DNA from: Leucobacter edaphi
GTDB taxonomy: Bacteria; Actinomycetota; Actinomycetes; Actinomycetales; Microbacteriaceae
Direction: 5' to 3'
Assembly (NCBI RefSeq): GCF_016522535.1
Contig: NZ_JAEHOI010000001.1
Span: 221,241 to 285,240, forward strand
Length of the DNA stretch: 64,000 nt
Part shown: positions 47,622-57,469 of the stretch, piece by piece
Numbering within the stretch: the first letter of the stretch is position 1
Layout: every line of letters begins with the position of its first letter
The notes under the pieces: model-generated
The model's database searches: none
Told to the model about the DNA's origin: nothing
Seen by the model: only the letters and a program-made list of their open reading frames with translations
Made by a program: the position numbers and the translations under genes

Positions 47622-48244
47622 GCGGTCGAGCAGGCGCAACGGGAGGCCTCGGTCACGCTGGCGATGCCGCTGGCGATGCCGCGGCCGGTGCCGAGGTCGG
47701 TCGCGCGGCCGATAGCGCGGTCGTTGGCGCGGCCGGTGCCGCGGCCGGTACTCCGGTCGTCTCGCGGCGCGTGATCAGCGATCCCGACGCGATGCACGCC
47801 CTCGGCGTCGCGCTCGGCGAAGCGCTGCGCGCGGGCGACCTCGTACTGCTGACCGGCCCGCTCGGCGCGGGCAAGACCACGCTCACCCGCGGGCTCGGCG
47901 AGGGCCTCGGCGTTCGCGGGCCCGTGCAGAGCCCCACCTTCGTGATCGCTCGCACGCACCCCTCGCTCGTGGGCGGGGCGCCGCTCGTGCACGTCGACGC
48001 GTATCGGCTCGCCGGGGCGGACGAGCTCGACGACCTCGACCTCGACTTCGAGAACTCCGTCGTCGTCGCGGAGTGGGGAGCGGGGGTCGTCGAGACGCCC
48101 GAGTCCTGGCTCGAGATCGTGATCGAGCGCCCGGTCGGCGACGCGGCCCTGGAAGATCTGGACCCCGCGGAGGCTCCCGTCGAGTCGCGCACGGTCACCA
48201 TTAGCGGTTTCGGCCCTCGCTGGGCGGAAGGAGTCCCGGCATGA
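47618..48244 (+). CDS. tsaE: tRNA t6A synthesis ATPase TsaE with Ala/Gly-rich N-terminus
   Basis: 208 aa. The core (about residues 55-180) has Walker A TGPLGAGKTTLTRGL, QSPTFVIARTH and HVDAYRL, as in TsaE, which drives the TsaB-TsaD complex for t6A37. The first ~50 residues are almost only Ala, Gly, Val and Asp and come from repetitive DNA (GGCGATGCCGCTGGCGATGCCG near 47660-47681). GTG 47618 lies in a GTGA overlap with alr. A start further inside the extension is possible. Confidence 0.92.
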   Translation: MSGRAGATGGLGHAGDAAGDAAAGAEVGRAADSAVVGAAGAAAGTPVVSRRVISDPDAMHALGVALGEALRAGDLVLLTGPLGAGKTTLTRGLGEGLGVRGPVQSPTFVIARTHPSLVGGAPLVHVDAYRLAGADELDDLDLDFENSVVVAEWGAGVVETPESWLEIVIERPVGDAALEDLDPAEAPVESRTVTISGFGPRWAEGVPA

Positions 48245-48969
48245 ACGCCGTCACCCGGAGTGAGATCCCCGAGCTCGGCGGGCAGGTGCTGCTCGCGATC
48301 GACACGGCGATCGGCACGAGCGTGGCGCTCGCCGCGGACGGCGCGGTCGTCGAGCTCGCGAGCGAGGACCCGCGCGGGCACGCCGAGGTGATCGGCGGCC
48401 TGCTCGCCGGGGTGTTCGCGGAGGCCGGCGTCGATCCCTCGCGAGTCACCGGCGTCGTCGCGGGCATCGGCCCCGGCCCCTTCACGGGTCTGCGTGTCGG
48501 GATCGCCGCCGCGCACGCGTTCACGGTCGGCCGCGGCGTGCCCCTGCTGCCCGTGCAGGGCCACGAAGCGGTCGCGCTCGCCGTGCTCGAGTCCGGTGCC
48601 CTGGCGGGGGCGCGCGTGCTGCAGGACGCGCGCCGCCGCGAGCTCTTCGTCACCGACTACGCGGGGCTCGACTGGGCGGGGGTGCCCGTGCGCGTCGCCG
48701 GCCCCGGCCTCATCGCGCGCGCGGATCACGTCGAGACGCCCAACGACGTGTGGCCGGAGCGGATCCCGGCGTCCGGCCTGGCACGCCTCGCCGCGCGCCG
48801 GCTGCAGGCCGGAATCCCCTTCGACGACGACCGCGCGCTCTACCTGCGCGCGCCCGACGTGAAGCAGCCAGGCGCGCCGAAGCGCGTCGTCGCTCCTGCC
48901 ACCCCGGCCGCGGCGCCCGCCCGCGCGTCCGCGGCGGCGCGGCCCGCCCCCGGAACGGAACCGGCGTGA
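48241..48969 (+). CDS. tsaB: tRNA t6A complex subunit TsaB
   Basis: 242 aa. Scaffold of the t6A enzyme; an ASKHA-fold homologue of TsaD without its metal site. LLAIDTAIGTSVAL and GIGPGPFTGLRVGIAAAHAF are signatures. The last ~35 residues are Ala/Pro/Arg-rich and nonconserved. ATGA overlap with tsaE and GTGA overlap with rimI. Confidence 0.94.
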   Translation: MNAVTRSEIPELGGQVLLAIDTAIGTSVALAADGAVVELASEDPRGHAEVIGGLLAGVFAEAGVDPSRVTGVVAGIGPGPFTGLRVGIAAAHAFTVGRGVPLLPVQGHEAVALAVLESGALAGARVLQDARRRELFVTDYAGLDWAGVPVRVAGPGLIARADHVETPNDVWPERIPASGLARLAARRLQAGIPFDDDRALYLRAPDVKQPGAPKRVVAPATPAAAPARASAAARPAPGTEPA

Positions 48970-49478
48970 ACGCGCAGGGCGATCCGTCGATCCGGCCGGC
49001 CGGAGCCAGCGACCTCGACGCCATCTGGGCCATCGAGAGCGCGGAGTTCGGCTCCGATGCCTGGAGCCGCGAGATGATGCGCGATGAGCTCACGGCGCCG
49101 CACCGCAGCTATTTCGCGCTCGTCGACGGCGCCGGGGCGGTCCAGGGATACGCTGGGCTGCTCGTCGTCGGAGACGAGGGCGATGTCCAGACCATCGCCG
49201 TCGCGCCGGCAGCGCGGGGCGCCGGCCACGGGCGGCTGCTCATGGGCGCACTGCTCGACGTCGCCCGCGAACGATCGGTCCATCAGGTGTTTCTTGAGGT
49301 CCGCGCCGATAATCCGGTTGCCAGGGGACTCTACGAGAGCCTCGGTTTCGCGGAGATCGGGGTCCGCCCCCGCTACTACCAGCCCGACGGCGTCGATGCG
49401 ATCGTGATGCGGCTCCCCATGGCACCGGCCCGCGCGGCGGATGCCTCGGAGCCCGAGCAGGAAGGAACCCCAGCATGA
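48966..49478 (+). CDS. rimI: Ribosomal protein S18-alanine N-acetyltransferase
   Basis: 170 aa GNAT enzyme. [16 protein letters not shown] opens the fold; the acetyl-CoA loop is [15 protein letters not shown], and [23 protein letters not shown] is the RimI-type end. It acetylates the N-terminus of S18 in E. coli; in Actinobacteria the substrate range may be broader. GTG 48966 overlaps tsaB; the upstream open frame lies inside tsaB. Confidence 0.92.
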   Translation: MNAQGDPSIRPAGASDLDAIWAIESAEFGSDAWSREMMRDELTAPHRSYFALVDGAGAVQGYAGLLVVGDEGDVQTIAVAPAARGAGHGRLLMGALLDVARERSVHQVFLEVRADNPVARGLYESLGFAEIGVRPRYYQPDGVDAIVMRLPMAPARAADASEPEQEGTPA

Positions 49479-50566
49479 GCGCGACCCCGATCCAGGAGCC
49501 ACTCGTCCTCGGAATCGAGACGAGCTGCGACGAGACGGGCGTCGGCATCGTGCGGGGGCGCACCCTGCTCGCCAACGCGATCGCCTCGTCCATGGACGAG
49601 CACGCCCGCTTCGGTGGCGTGGTGCCCGAGGTCGCCGCCCGCGCGCATCTCGAGGCGATGACCCCGACCATCGAGCGCGCGCTCGCCGACGCCGGGGTGG
49701 AGCTCGCCGAGCTCGACGCGATCGCCGTCACGAGCGGTCCTGGCCTCGCCGGGGCGCTCATGGTCGGCGTCGCCGCCGCGAAGTCGCTCTCCGTTGCCCT
49801 CGGGAAGCCGCTGTACGCCGTCAACCACCTCGTCGGGCATGTGGGAGCGGACCTGCTGCAGGCCGACGGTCTGCGTCCCGCGATCGGCGCGGTCGGCGAG
49901 CTGGAGCTTCCCACGATTGCCCTCCTCGTCTCCGGCGGCCACACCTCGCTGCTCCTCGTCCGGGACCTCACGGGTGATGTCGAGATGCTCGGCGAGACCA
50001 TCGACGACGCCGCGGGGGAGGCGTTCGACAAGGTCGCCCGTCTCCTCGGCCTGCCGTATCCCGGCGGCCCTCAGATCGACCGCGTCGCGGCGGACGGCGA
50101 CCCGCAGGCGATCCGCTTCCCGCGCGGACTCACGCACCCGAAGGATCTCGAGCGCCACCGCTACGACTTCTCCTTCTCGGGCCTCAAGACCTCGGTCGCG
50201 CGGTGGGTCGAGCGCCGGGCGGACGCCGGGGAGGAGATCCCGGTCGCCGATGTCGCCGCGAGCTTCCGCGAGGCGGTCGCCGACGTGCTGCTCACGAAGG
50301 CGCTCGCCGCGTGCGCCGACCTGGGAGTGCCGCGCCTGCTGCTCGGCGGCGGCGTCGTCGCGAACGCGCGTGTCCGCGAGCTGGCGGCGGAGCGCTGCGC
50401 CGCCGCGGGGGTGGAGCTGCGGGTGCCGCCGCTCTCCCTGTGCACCGACAACGGGGCCATGATCGCGTCGCTCGGAGCGCAGCTGGTCGCCGCGGGGCAC
50501 GCCCCGTCGAGCCTCGACTTCGGGGCAGATTCGACGCTTCCCGTCACTGAAGTGCAGGTGCGCTGA
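49475..50566 (+). CDS. tsaD: tRNA t6A transferase TsaD
   Basis: 363 aa. Moves the threonylcarbamoyl group to A37 of ANN-reading tRNAs. [15 protein letters not shown] begins the ASKHA fold; metal ligands His118 and His122 in HLVGH are present, with [14 protein letters not shown] and the C-terminal [12 protein letters not shown] overlaps the rimI stop by 4 nt, ending a chain of five such overlaps from acpS. Confidence 0.97.
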   Translation: MSATPIQEPLVLGIETSCDETGVGIVRGRTLLANAIASSMDEHARFGGVVPEVAARAHLEAMTPTIERALADAGVELAELDAIAVTSGPGLAGALMVGVAAAKSLSVALGKPLYAVNHLVGHVGADLLQADGLRPAIGAVGELELPTIALLVSGGHTSLLLVRDLTGDVEMLGETIDDAAGEAFDKVARLLGLPYPGGPQIDRVAADGDPQAIRFPRGLTHPKDLERHRYDFSFSGLKTSVARWVERRADAGEEIPVADVAASFREAVADVLLTKALAACADLGVPRLLLGGGVVANARVRELAAERCAAAGVELRVPPLSLCTDNGAMIASLGAQLVAAGHAPSSLDFGADSTLPVTEVQVR

Positions 50567-50621
50567 AACGCGCTCGGAGAAAAATCCGCCGAATGGTGCG
50601 GCAAACCGCCTATCTGTGCGT

Positions 50622-50627
50622 TATCTT
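50622..50627 (+). promoter_or_regulatory. -10-like box before the DUF4190 gene
   Basis: TATCTT, 53 bases upstream of ATG 50680. A short GGAGGG/CCCTCC hairpin follows at 50641-50656. The -35 is not clear. Confidence 0.3.
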
Positions 50628-50679
50628 TGAATAGCTGATGGGAGGGGACCCCCTCCAGCACAACCCCTAAAGGAGTGAC

Positions 50680-51060
50680 ATGTCTGAGAACCTGCCCGGG
50701 AACGACCCGGCTTCGAACGCCCCCGCCCCGCAGGCTCCGCCCGCAATGCCCGACTACAGTGCGGCCCCGGCCTACCCCGCTGCCACGGAGCAGAAGGGCC
50801 TCGCGATCTCCTCGCTCGTGCTCGGCATCGTCGGCGTGGTCTTCTCGTTCCTGGTCTCCTTCGTCGGCCTCGTCGCCGGTGTTGTCGGCCTCGTGCTCGG
50901 TATTCTGGCTCGCAAGAAGGGCCAGCCGAAGGGCATGAGCCTCACCGGCATCATCCTGAGCGCGGCCGCGATCGTGCTCGCGATCATCTCGATGATCATC
51001 GTCGCGATGTTCATCGGCGCGGCACTCAACGACCCCAACCTCCAGAACCTCAACAACTAG
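50680..51060 (+). CDS. DUF4190-type small membrane protein
   Basis: 126 aa. A Pro/Ala-rich cytosolic N-terminus (about 1-38) precedes AISSLVLGIVGVVFSFLVSF, a short KKGQPKG loop and a second hydrophobic stretch, as in DUF4190 proteins; function unknown. AAAGGAG before the ATG and a perfect 18-bp terminator behind it make it a single-gene unit. A second gene of this kind lies at 52384-53025. Confidence 0.8.
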   Translation: MSENLPGNDPASNAPAPQAPPAMPDYSAAPAYPAATEQKGLAISSLVLGIVGVVFSFLVSFVGLVAGVVGLVLGILARKKGQPKGMSLTGIILSAAAIVLAIISMIIVAMFIGAALNDPNLQNLNN

Positions 51061-51072
51061 GTTCCGGGAGAC

Positions 51073-51120
51073 GAAACGGGGCCGGGACGCATCGCGCGTC
51101 CCGGCCCCGTTTCTCGTTTT
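51073..51120 (+). terminator. Strong terminator between convergent genes
   Basis: GAAACGGGGCCGGGACGC (51073-51090), loop ATCGC, then its exact complement (51096-51113), followed by TTCTCGTTTT. Serves the DUF4190 gene and, in reverse, the methyltransferase. Confidence 0.92.
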
Positions 51121-51134
51121 CTGGGGGCGCCGGA

Positions 51135-52349
51135 TCAGACGCGCTCGGCGAGCAGCGCCACGTGGCGCCCGCCGGCGCGCGTGAGGAACAGCACCCCGCG
51201 ATGCGGCCCGCTCAGTCTGAGACGCTTGCGCAGCAGGGCCGGATCGACGTCGGCTCCGCGCTTCTTGATCTCCAGGGAGCCGATCCCTCGTTCCGCGAGC
51301 GCCTTCCGGAGCTCCTTCTCGCGGACCGGCAGCTCCTCGACGATGCGGAACCCTCGTGCGAACGGGGAGTGCGGTTCCGTGTCCGCGGTGAGATAGGCGA
51401 TCCCCTCGCTCAGCATGCCGGCGCCGAGCTCTTCCGCGAGGGCCCCGATGAGACGCGCCCGGATCACGGCGCCGTCCGGTTCGATGAGGAACTCGCCGAG
51501 GGGGCGCGACTCGGCGTCCGGTGCCGGCCCCGGCGCGCGGAGTTCGGCGCGCTTATCGCCCGAGAGCACGAGCGCCGAGCGGCGCACGCCCGGTCGCGCG
51601 AGCGGGCCGAACCAGACGCCCGTCTCGACGAGCTGCCCGTCGACCGACACCCATTGCGCCTCGGCGTTATCGGGGAGGAGCTCGTGCTCCAGCCCCGGAC
51701 CGAGCTTCACGCCCGTGGGAACCTCGGCAGCGAGCCCGAAGGCGAAGCCGAGCGAGGGGGAGTAGTCGTCGGGGGAGGCGAGACGCCGCGTGTCCGAGTG
51801 CCCGGCGGTCCTGCGCGCGGGGTCCAGGAAGGCCGCGTCGGCGCCGTCGCGGCCGAGGCGTTCGGCGTCCCCGACGCGCACGGCCGGCGGGACCATCCCG
51901 CCGCGTCGGGCCGCGACCCCGAGGTTGTGCTCCGCGAGCCGGGCCGTGAACGGATCGAGCTCGACCGGCCGCGCCTCGATCCCCGAGGCGATCAGCGCGA
52001 TTGATTCGGCGCCGAGCCCGCATCCGAGATCCGCGACGCTGCTGAGGCCCGCGGCGGCGAAGCGCTCGGCGTGGAGCGCGGCGACGGGTGCGCGGCTCGC
52101 CTGCTCGAGGCCGGCCCGCGTGAACAGGAGGTGCTGGGCGAGCGCGCCGAACTTCGCGGCGGCGGCGCGGCGCAGCTCGGCCTGCGTGAGGAGCGCGGCG
52201 ACTTCCGGCGGCTCGATCCCGTCGCGGCGGAGTCCGGCGTTCAGCCGCGCAGCATCGGCGCCGGCGGCGAGCTCGGTGCCGATCCGCTCGAGCAGCTCCG
52301 ATCCGCGATCGGTGAAGAGCAGATCCCAGCCCTCGGGGGCGGCGTTCAT
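51135..52349 (-). CDS. Class I SAM methyltransferase with THUMP-like domain
   Basis: 404 aa. A helical N-terminus (about 1-90, containing LLTQAELRRAAAAKFG) leads to a Rossmann methyltransferase core with VADLGCGLGAESIALI, AFLDPARRT as the catalytic motif IV equivalent, and a C-terminal THUMP-like domain (ELRKALAERGIGSLEIKKRG). The pattern is that of predicted RNA methyltransferases of actinobacteria; the target is unknown. ATG 52349 selected; nine more codons upstream are open but Arg/Pro only. It lies 34 bases after the DUF4190-like gene. Confidence 0.85.
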   Translation of the reverse strand: MNAAPEGWDLLFTDRGSELLERIGTELAAGADAARLNAGLRRDGIEPPEVAALLTQAELRRAAAAKFGALAQHLLFTRAGLEQASRAPVAALHAERFAAAGLSSVADLGCGLGAESIALIASGIEARPVELDPFTARLAEHNLGVAARRGGMVPPAVRVGDAERLGRDGADAAFLDPARRTAGHSDTRRLASPDDYSPSLGFAFGLAAEVPTGVKLGPGLEHELLPDNAEAQWVSVDGQLVETGVWFGPLARPGVRRSALVLSGDKRAELRAPGPAPDAESRPLGEFLIEPDGAVIRARLIGALAEELGAGMLSEGIAYLTADTEPHSPFARGFRIVEELPVREKELRKALAERGIGSLEIKKRGADVDPALLRKRLRLSGPHRGVLFLTRAGGRHVALLAERV

Positions 52350-52383
52350 CGGCCGCGCCCGAGGGCGAGGGCGCACCGCACTC

Positions 52384-53025
52384 CTAGAAGCCCGGGGTCG
52401 AGCTCGAGTAGTCGTCGAAGCCTTCGAGCCCCTGCATCGACGACCCGATCGTGCCGATCATCATGAAGATGAAACCGACGTAGACGAAGATGAAGATGAT
52501 GAGGAACGCGAAGTAGGCGTAGCTCAGGATCAGGCCGGTGAGCGCGAGGCCGCGACCCTGATCGCCGGTGCGCTTGATCTGGCTCAGGCCGAGGTGGCCG
52601 AAGATGATGCCGGCGATGGGGGAGAGGAACGCGAAGATGATCGCGAGCAGGGCGTACGTGTTCGTGTAGGCGAGCGTGGTCAGAGAGGGGCCGCTCGCTG
52701 GGGCGACCGGGTGCTGCGGGGCTGCCTGGGCATAGGGGGCCTGCTGCGCCTGCGGGGCCTGCGCGCGCGCCGCGGCCTGCTGCTGGGCGAACTGCTGCTG
52801 CGAGGGCGCCTGCGGCTGCTGCTGTGCCTGCGTCGGCTGCTGCGCCTGTGCCTGCGACGGCTGTGCCGGCGGCTGCTGCGCCTGCGCGGGCTGCTGCGCG
52901 TCCGGCAGCGGAACCGTGGGCTGCGTCATCGACGGCTGCGGCACGGTCGGCTGCTGGCCCGGACCGTGCGGGGGCTGCGGTCCCGATGGCTGCTGCGGCT
53001 GTTGGGGGACGTTGGGGTTCGACAT
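52384..53025 (-). CDS. DUF4190-type membrane protein with Gln/Pro-rich N-terminus
   Basis: 213 aa. The first ~105 residues are nearly all Gln, Pro and Ala ([20 protein letters not shown]), followed by [20 protein letters not shown] and [20 protein letters not shown], the DUF4190 core, then a third hydrophobic stretch ([18 protein letters not shown]). Function unknown. ATG 53025 has GGAGGAGCC before it. It is divergent from groS. Confidence 0.82.
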   Translation of the reverse strand: MSNPNVPQQPQQPSGPQPPHGPGQQPTVPQPSMTQPTVPLPDAQQPAQAQQPPAQPSQAQAQQPTQAQQQPQAPSQQQFAQQQAAARAQAPQAQQAPYAQAAPQHPVAPASGPSLTTLAYTNTYALLAIIFAFLSPIAGIIFGHLGLSQIKRTGDQGRGLALTGLILSYAYFAFLIIFIFVYVGFIFMMIGTIGSSMQGLEGFDDYSSSTPGF

Positions 53026-53181
53026 GGCTCCTCCTGGGTTCCCCTGGCGCGACCTTCACACCGGGAGCCGACGCGCCTGCGCCGGTGACTCGATTCTACG
53101 CGGGAGCGGCGAATCCGCATCGGGTCTCGGGGATCCGCCAGGGAGCGCCGCGTTCGCTGACCGCGATACCCGGCCGACGCG

Positions 53182-53208
53182 TTGGCACTCCCCTTGCACG
53201 AGTGCCAA
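53182..53208 (+). promoter_or_regulatory. CIRCE operator (HrcA) upstream of groS
   Basis: TTGGCACTC (53182-53190), nine bases, GAGTGCCAA (53200-53208): the CIRCE inverted repeat with N9, differing from TTAGCACTC/GAGTGCTAA by one symmetric position. HrcA should repress here and be released on heat shock. Confidence 0.93.
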
Positions 53209-53223
53209 CGAGGCCCGTAGACT
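53194..53223 (+). promoter_or_regulatory. groS promoter overlapping CIRCE
   Basis: TTGCAC (53194-53199), 18 nt, TAGACT (53218-53223). The -35 lies in the loop of CIRCE, fitting direct repression. Confidence 0.75.
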
Positions 53224-53287
53224 CGTTCCCGGACGCGCTCGCATCGGGCGGGCGCGTGTGAACTTCCGTCGAAGAAAGAGGTCAACC

Positions 53288-53584
53288 GTGTCGGTCGCCA
53301 TTAAGCCGCTCGAGGATCGGATCGTTATCAAGCAGGTCGAGGCGGAGCAGACCACCGCCTCCGGTCTCGTCATCCCGGACAGCGCGAAGGAGAAGCCCCA
53401 GGAGGGCGAGGTCGTCGCTGTGGGCCCCGGCCGCGTCTCGGATAACGGCACCCGCATCCCGCTCGATGTCGCCGTCGGCGACATCGTGATCTACTCGAAG
53501 TTCGGTGGCACCGAGGTCAAGGTCGGCGGCGCCGACTACCTCGTGCTCTCGGCCCGCGACATTCTCGCGGTCGTCACGCGCTAA
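53288..53584 (+). CDS. groS: Co-chaperonin GroES
   Basis: 98 aa. Caps the GroEL chamber. [20 protein letters not shown] and [20 protein letters not shown] are typical; the mobile loop is intact. GTG 53288 with AAAGAGG 9 bases upstream; the open frame runs to 52916 but across the promoter. No groEL follows: a terminator and rarD come next, so the chaperonin gene must be elsewhere. Confidence 0.97.
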   Translation: MSVAIKPLEDRIVIKQVEAEQTTASGLVIPDSAKEKPQEGEVVAVGPGRVSDNGTRIPLDVAVGDIVIYSKFGGTEVKVGGADYLVLSARDILAVVTR

Positions 53585-53597
53585 TCTGACGCGCTGG

Positions 53598-53634
53598 AAA
53601 CGGCCCCGCGATCTTCGGATCTCGGGGCCGTTTT
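53598..53634 (+). terminator. Terminator after groS
   Basis: AAACGGCCCCG-C-GATC, loop TTCG, GATC-T-CGGGGCCGTTTT (53598-53634); long stem with one mismatch, ending in T4. Confidence 0.88.
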
Positions 53635-53661
53635 CGCTTCCCTGGGAGCGCTCTCAGGATG

Positions 53662-53667
53662 TAGCCT
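53662..53667 (+). promoter_or_regulatory. -10 box of a leaderless rarD promoter
   Basis: TAGCCT ends 6 bases before ATG 53674; no ribosome site stands before the ATG. Confidence 0.5.
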
Positions 53668-53673
53668 GATCTG

Positions 53674-54597
53674 ATGCGCGAAACACGAGCCGGACTGGGA
53701 TACGGGCTCGCAGCGTACCTGCTGTGGGGCGCCTTCCCGTTCTACTTTGGTCTGATCACGATGGTGGGCCCGCTCGAGGTCGTGCCCTGGCGCGTCGGCG
53801 CCACGCTGCTGTTCAGCGCGGTCCTCGTGTCGCTCACCCGGCGGTGGGGCCGTGTCGGCGCGATCCTGCGGAATCGGAGGCAGCTCGGCTGGTTCGCGCT
53901 CTCCGCGCTGCTGCTGTACGCGAACTGGCAGATCTTCATCATCGGAGTCATGACGGGCCACGTGCTCGAAACCTCGCTCGGCTACTTCATCAACCCCCTG
54001 TTCACGATCCTGATCGGGGTGATCTTCCGGCGGGAGAAGCTGAGCCGGCTGCAGTGGCTCGCGGTCGGGATCGCGGGTGTCGGCGTGCTCGTGTCCGCGA
54101 TCGCGTACGGCCAGTTCCCGTGGATCGCGATCGGGATTTCGCTCTCCTTCGGCCTCTACGGCGCCGTGCACAAGTACGCGGGGGAGGACGTCGACGGCAT
54201 CACCGGGCTCACGATCGAGACCATGGTCACGGTCCCCGTCGGCATCGTGCAGGGCGTGATCGTGGCGCTCACCGTGGGGCTCAACGCGTTCAGCTTCGGC
54301 CCGGGAATCGCCGCACTCGTGCTCGCGAGCGGCTTGGTGACCGCGATTCCGCTCATCCTGTTCGGGGAGTCCGCGCGGCGCCTGCCGCTCGCCTACATCG
54401 GGTTCCTGCAGTTCCTCACCCCGATCCTGAGCTTCCTCTACGGCTACTTCGTCGCCGGAGAGTCGATGTCGGTGGGCCGCTGGATCGGGTTCCTCGCGGT
54501 CTGGATCGCGATCACGATCCTGATCATCGACATGGTGATCCAGCTCCGCCGCAGCCCGCAGGTGACCCTGAACACGGCCCCGATCCCGCTCGATTGA
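53674..54597 (+). CDS. rarD: EamA-family transporter RarD
   Basis: 307 aa, ten predicted helices in two EamA repeats. ETRAGLGYGLAAYLLWGAFPF, NWQIFIIGVMTGHVLETSLG and LQFLTPILSFLYGYF identify the RarD subgroup of drug/metabolite exporters. The substrate is unknown (the name comes from chloramphenicol sensitivity in Pseudomonas). It stands alone between the groS terminator and guaB and is probably leaderless. Confidence 0.88.
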   Translation: MRETRAGLGYGLAAYLLWGAFPFYFGLITMVGPLEVVPWRVGATLLFSAVLVSLTRRWGRVGAILRNRRQLGWFALSALLLYANWQIFIIGVMTGHVLETSLGYFINPLFTILIGVIFRREKLSRLQWLAVGIAGVGVLVSAIAYGQFPWIAIGISLSFGLYGAVHKYAGEDVDGITGLTIETMVTVPVGIVQGVIVALTVGLNAFSFGPGIAALVLASGLVTAIPLILFGESARRLPLAYIGFLQFLTPILSFLYGYFVAGESMSVGRWIGFLAVWIAITILIIDMVIQLRRSPQVTLNTAPIPLD

Positions 54598-56226
<1,629 letters not shown>

Positions 56227-56249
56227 ACGCCGGATCGCGTTCCGGATCG

Positions 56250-56285
56250 GCGGGCGCCGCACCCTCTCGGGGGAGCGGCGCCCGC
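56250..56285 (+). terminator. Terminator after guaB
   Basis: GCGGGCGCCGC (56250-56260) with GCGGCGCCCGC (56275-56285), 11 bp, then TTCCGCTTTCC. Confidence 0.75.
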
Positions 56286-56326
56286 TTCCGCTTTCCGGGC
56301 CGACTGGGAATGTCAGGCGTCCCCGG

Positions 56327-56332
56327 TAGACT
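56327..56332 (+). promoter_or_regulatory. -10 box of a leaderless guaB3 promoter
   Basis: TAGACT ends 6 bases before the GTG at 56339, and no ribosome site precedes that GTG. Confidence 0.55.
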
Positions 56333-56338
56333 GGTCGG

Positions 56339-57460
56339 GTGAGCAATGAGATCGAGATCGGCCGCGGAAAACGCGCACGGCGCGTCTACACCTTCGATGA
56401 GATCGGGATCGTGCCGACGCGGCGCACCCGTGACCCGGAGCTCGTCTCCACGGCCTGGTCGATCGACGCCTTCCAGTTCGAGATCCCGGTGCTCGGCGCG
56501 CCGATGGACTCGGTCATGTCGCCCGAGCAGGCCATTCAGCTGGGCCGCCTCGGCGGACTCGGCGTCCTCAACCTCGAGGGCCTCTGGACCAGGCACGAGA
56601 ACCCCGAGCCGCTGCTCGCGGAACTCGCGACGATCACCGACGAGGTCACCGCGGTGAAGCGCATGCGCGAGCTGTACGCTGCGCCCATCAAGCCCGAGCT
56701 GATCCGCGATCGCCTCGGTCAGATCCGCGACGCCGGCGTCACCGTTGCTGGCGCCCTGTCGCCGCACCGCACCGCCGAGTTCACCGACACCGTCGTGAAG
56801 GCGGGCGTCGACCTCTTCGTGATCCGCGGCAACACGGTTTCGGCCGAGCACGTCGCGGAGGAGGGGCGCACGCCGCTCAACCTCAAGCAGTTCATCTATG
56901 AGCTCGATGTGCCCGTGATCGTGGGCGGCGCGGCCACCTACCAGTCGGCGCTGCACCTCATGCGCACGGGGGCGGCTGGCGTGCTCGTCGGCTTCGGCGG
57001 CGGTGCGTCCTCCTCCACCCGGGTCACGCTCGGGATCCGCGCCCCCATGGCGAGCGCGATCGCGGACGTCGCGGGCGCCCGCTCCGACTACCTCGACGAG
57101 TCGGGCGGCCGTTACGTGCACGTCATCGCGGACGGCGGCCTCGGCACCTCGGGCGACCTGATCAAGGCCGTCGCGTGCGGCGCGGACGCGGTCATGCTGG
57201 GCGGCGCGCTCGCGAAGGCCTCCGACGCGCCCGGCCTTGGCTGGCACTGGGGCCAGGAGGCGCACCACGAGGATCTCCCGCGCGGCCGCCGCGTCCAGGT
57301 CGGATCGGTCGCCCCGCTCGCGGAGATCGTCAACGGCCCGTCGCACATCGCGGACGGCAGCTCCAACCTCGTCGGCGCGCTGCGCCGCGCCATGGCGACC
57401 ACCGGCTACTCGGAGCTCAAGGAGTTCCAGCGCGTCGGTATCGTCTACGCCGAGCGCTAG
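56339..57460 (+). CDS. guaB3: GuaB3 family IMP dehydrogenase-like protein
   Basis: 373 aa, TIM barrel without CBS modules. EIEIGRGKRARRVYTFDEI is the family N-terminus. Where guaB has the GSICTTR active-site loop, this protein reads FGGGASSSTRVTLGI: the catalytic Cys is absent, and the only Cys is in AVACGADAVML. Actinobacterial GuaB3 proteins generally share this; the reaction is not settled. GTG 56339, probably leaderless. It is followed after 9 bases by the SURF1 gene. Confidence 0.9.
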   Translation: MSNEIEIGRGKRARRVYTFDEIGIVPTRRTRDPELVSTAWSIDAFQFEIPVLGAPMDSVMSPEQAIQLGRLGGLGVLNLEGLWTRHENPEPLLAELATITDEVTAVKRMRELYAAPIKPELIRDRLGQIRDAGVTVAGALSPHRTAEFTDTVVKAGVDLFVIRGNTVSAEHVAEEGRTPLNLKQFIYELDVPVIVGGAATYQSALHLMRTGAAGVLVGFGGGASSSTRVTLGIRAPMASAIADVAGARSDYLDESGGRYVHVIADGGLGTSGDLIKAVACGADAVMLGGALAKASDAPGLGWHWGQEAHHEDLPRGRRVQVGSVAPLAEIVNGPSHIADGSSNLVGALRRAMATTGYSELKEFQRVGIVYAER

Positions 57461-57469
57461 GCCACCGGC

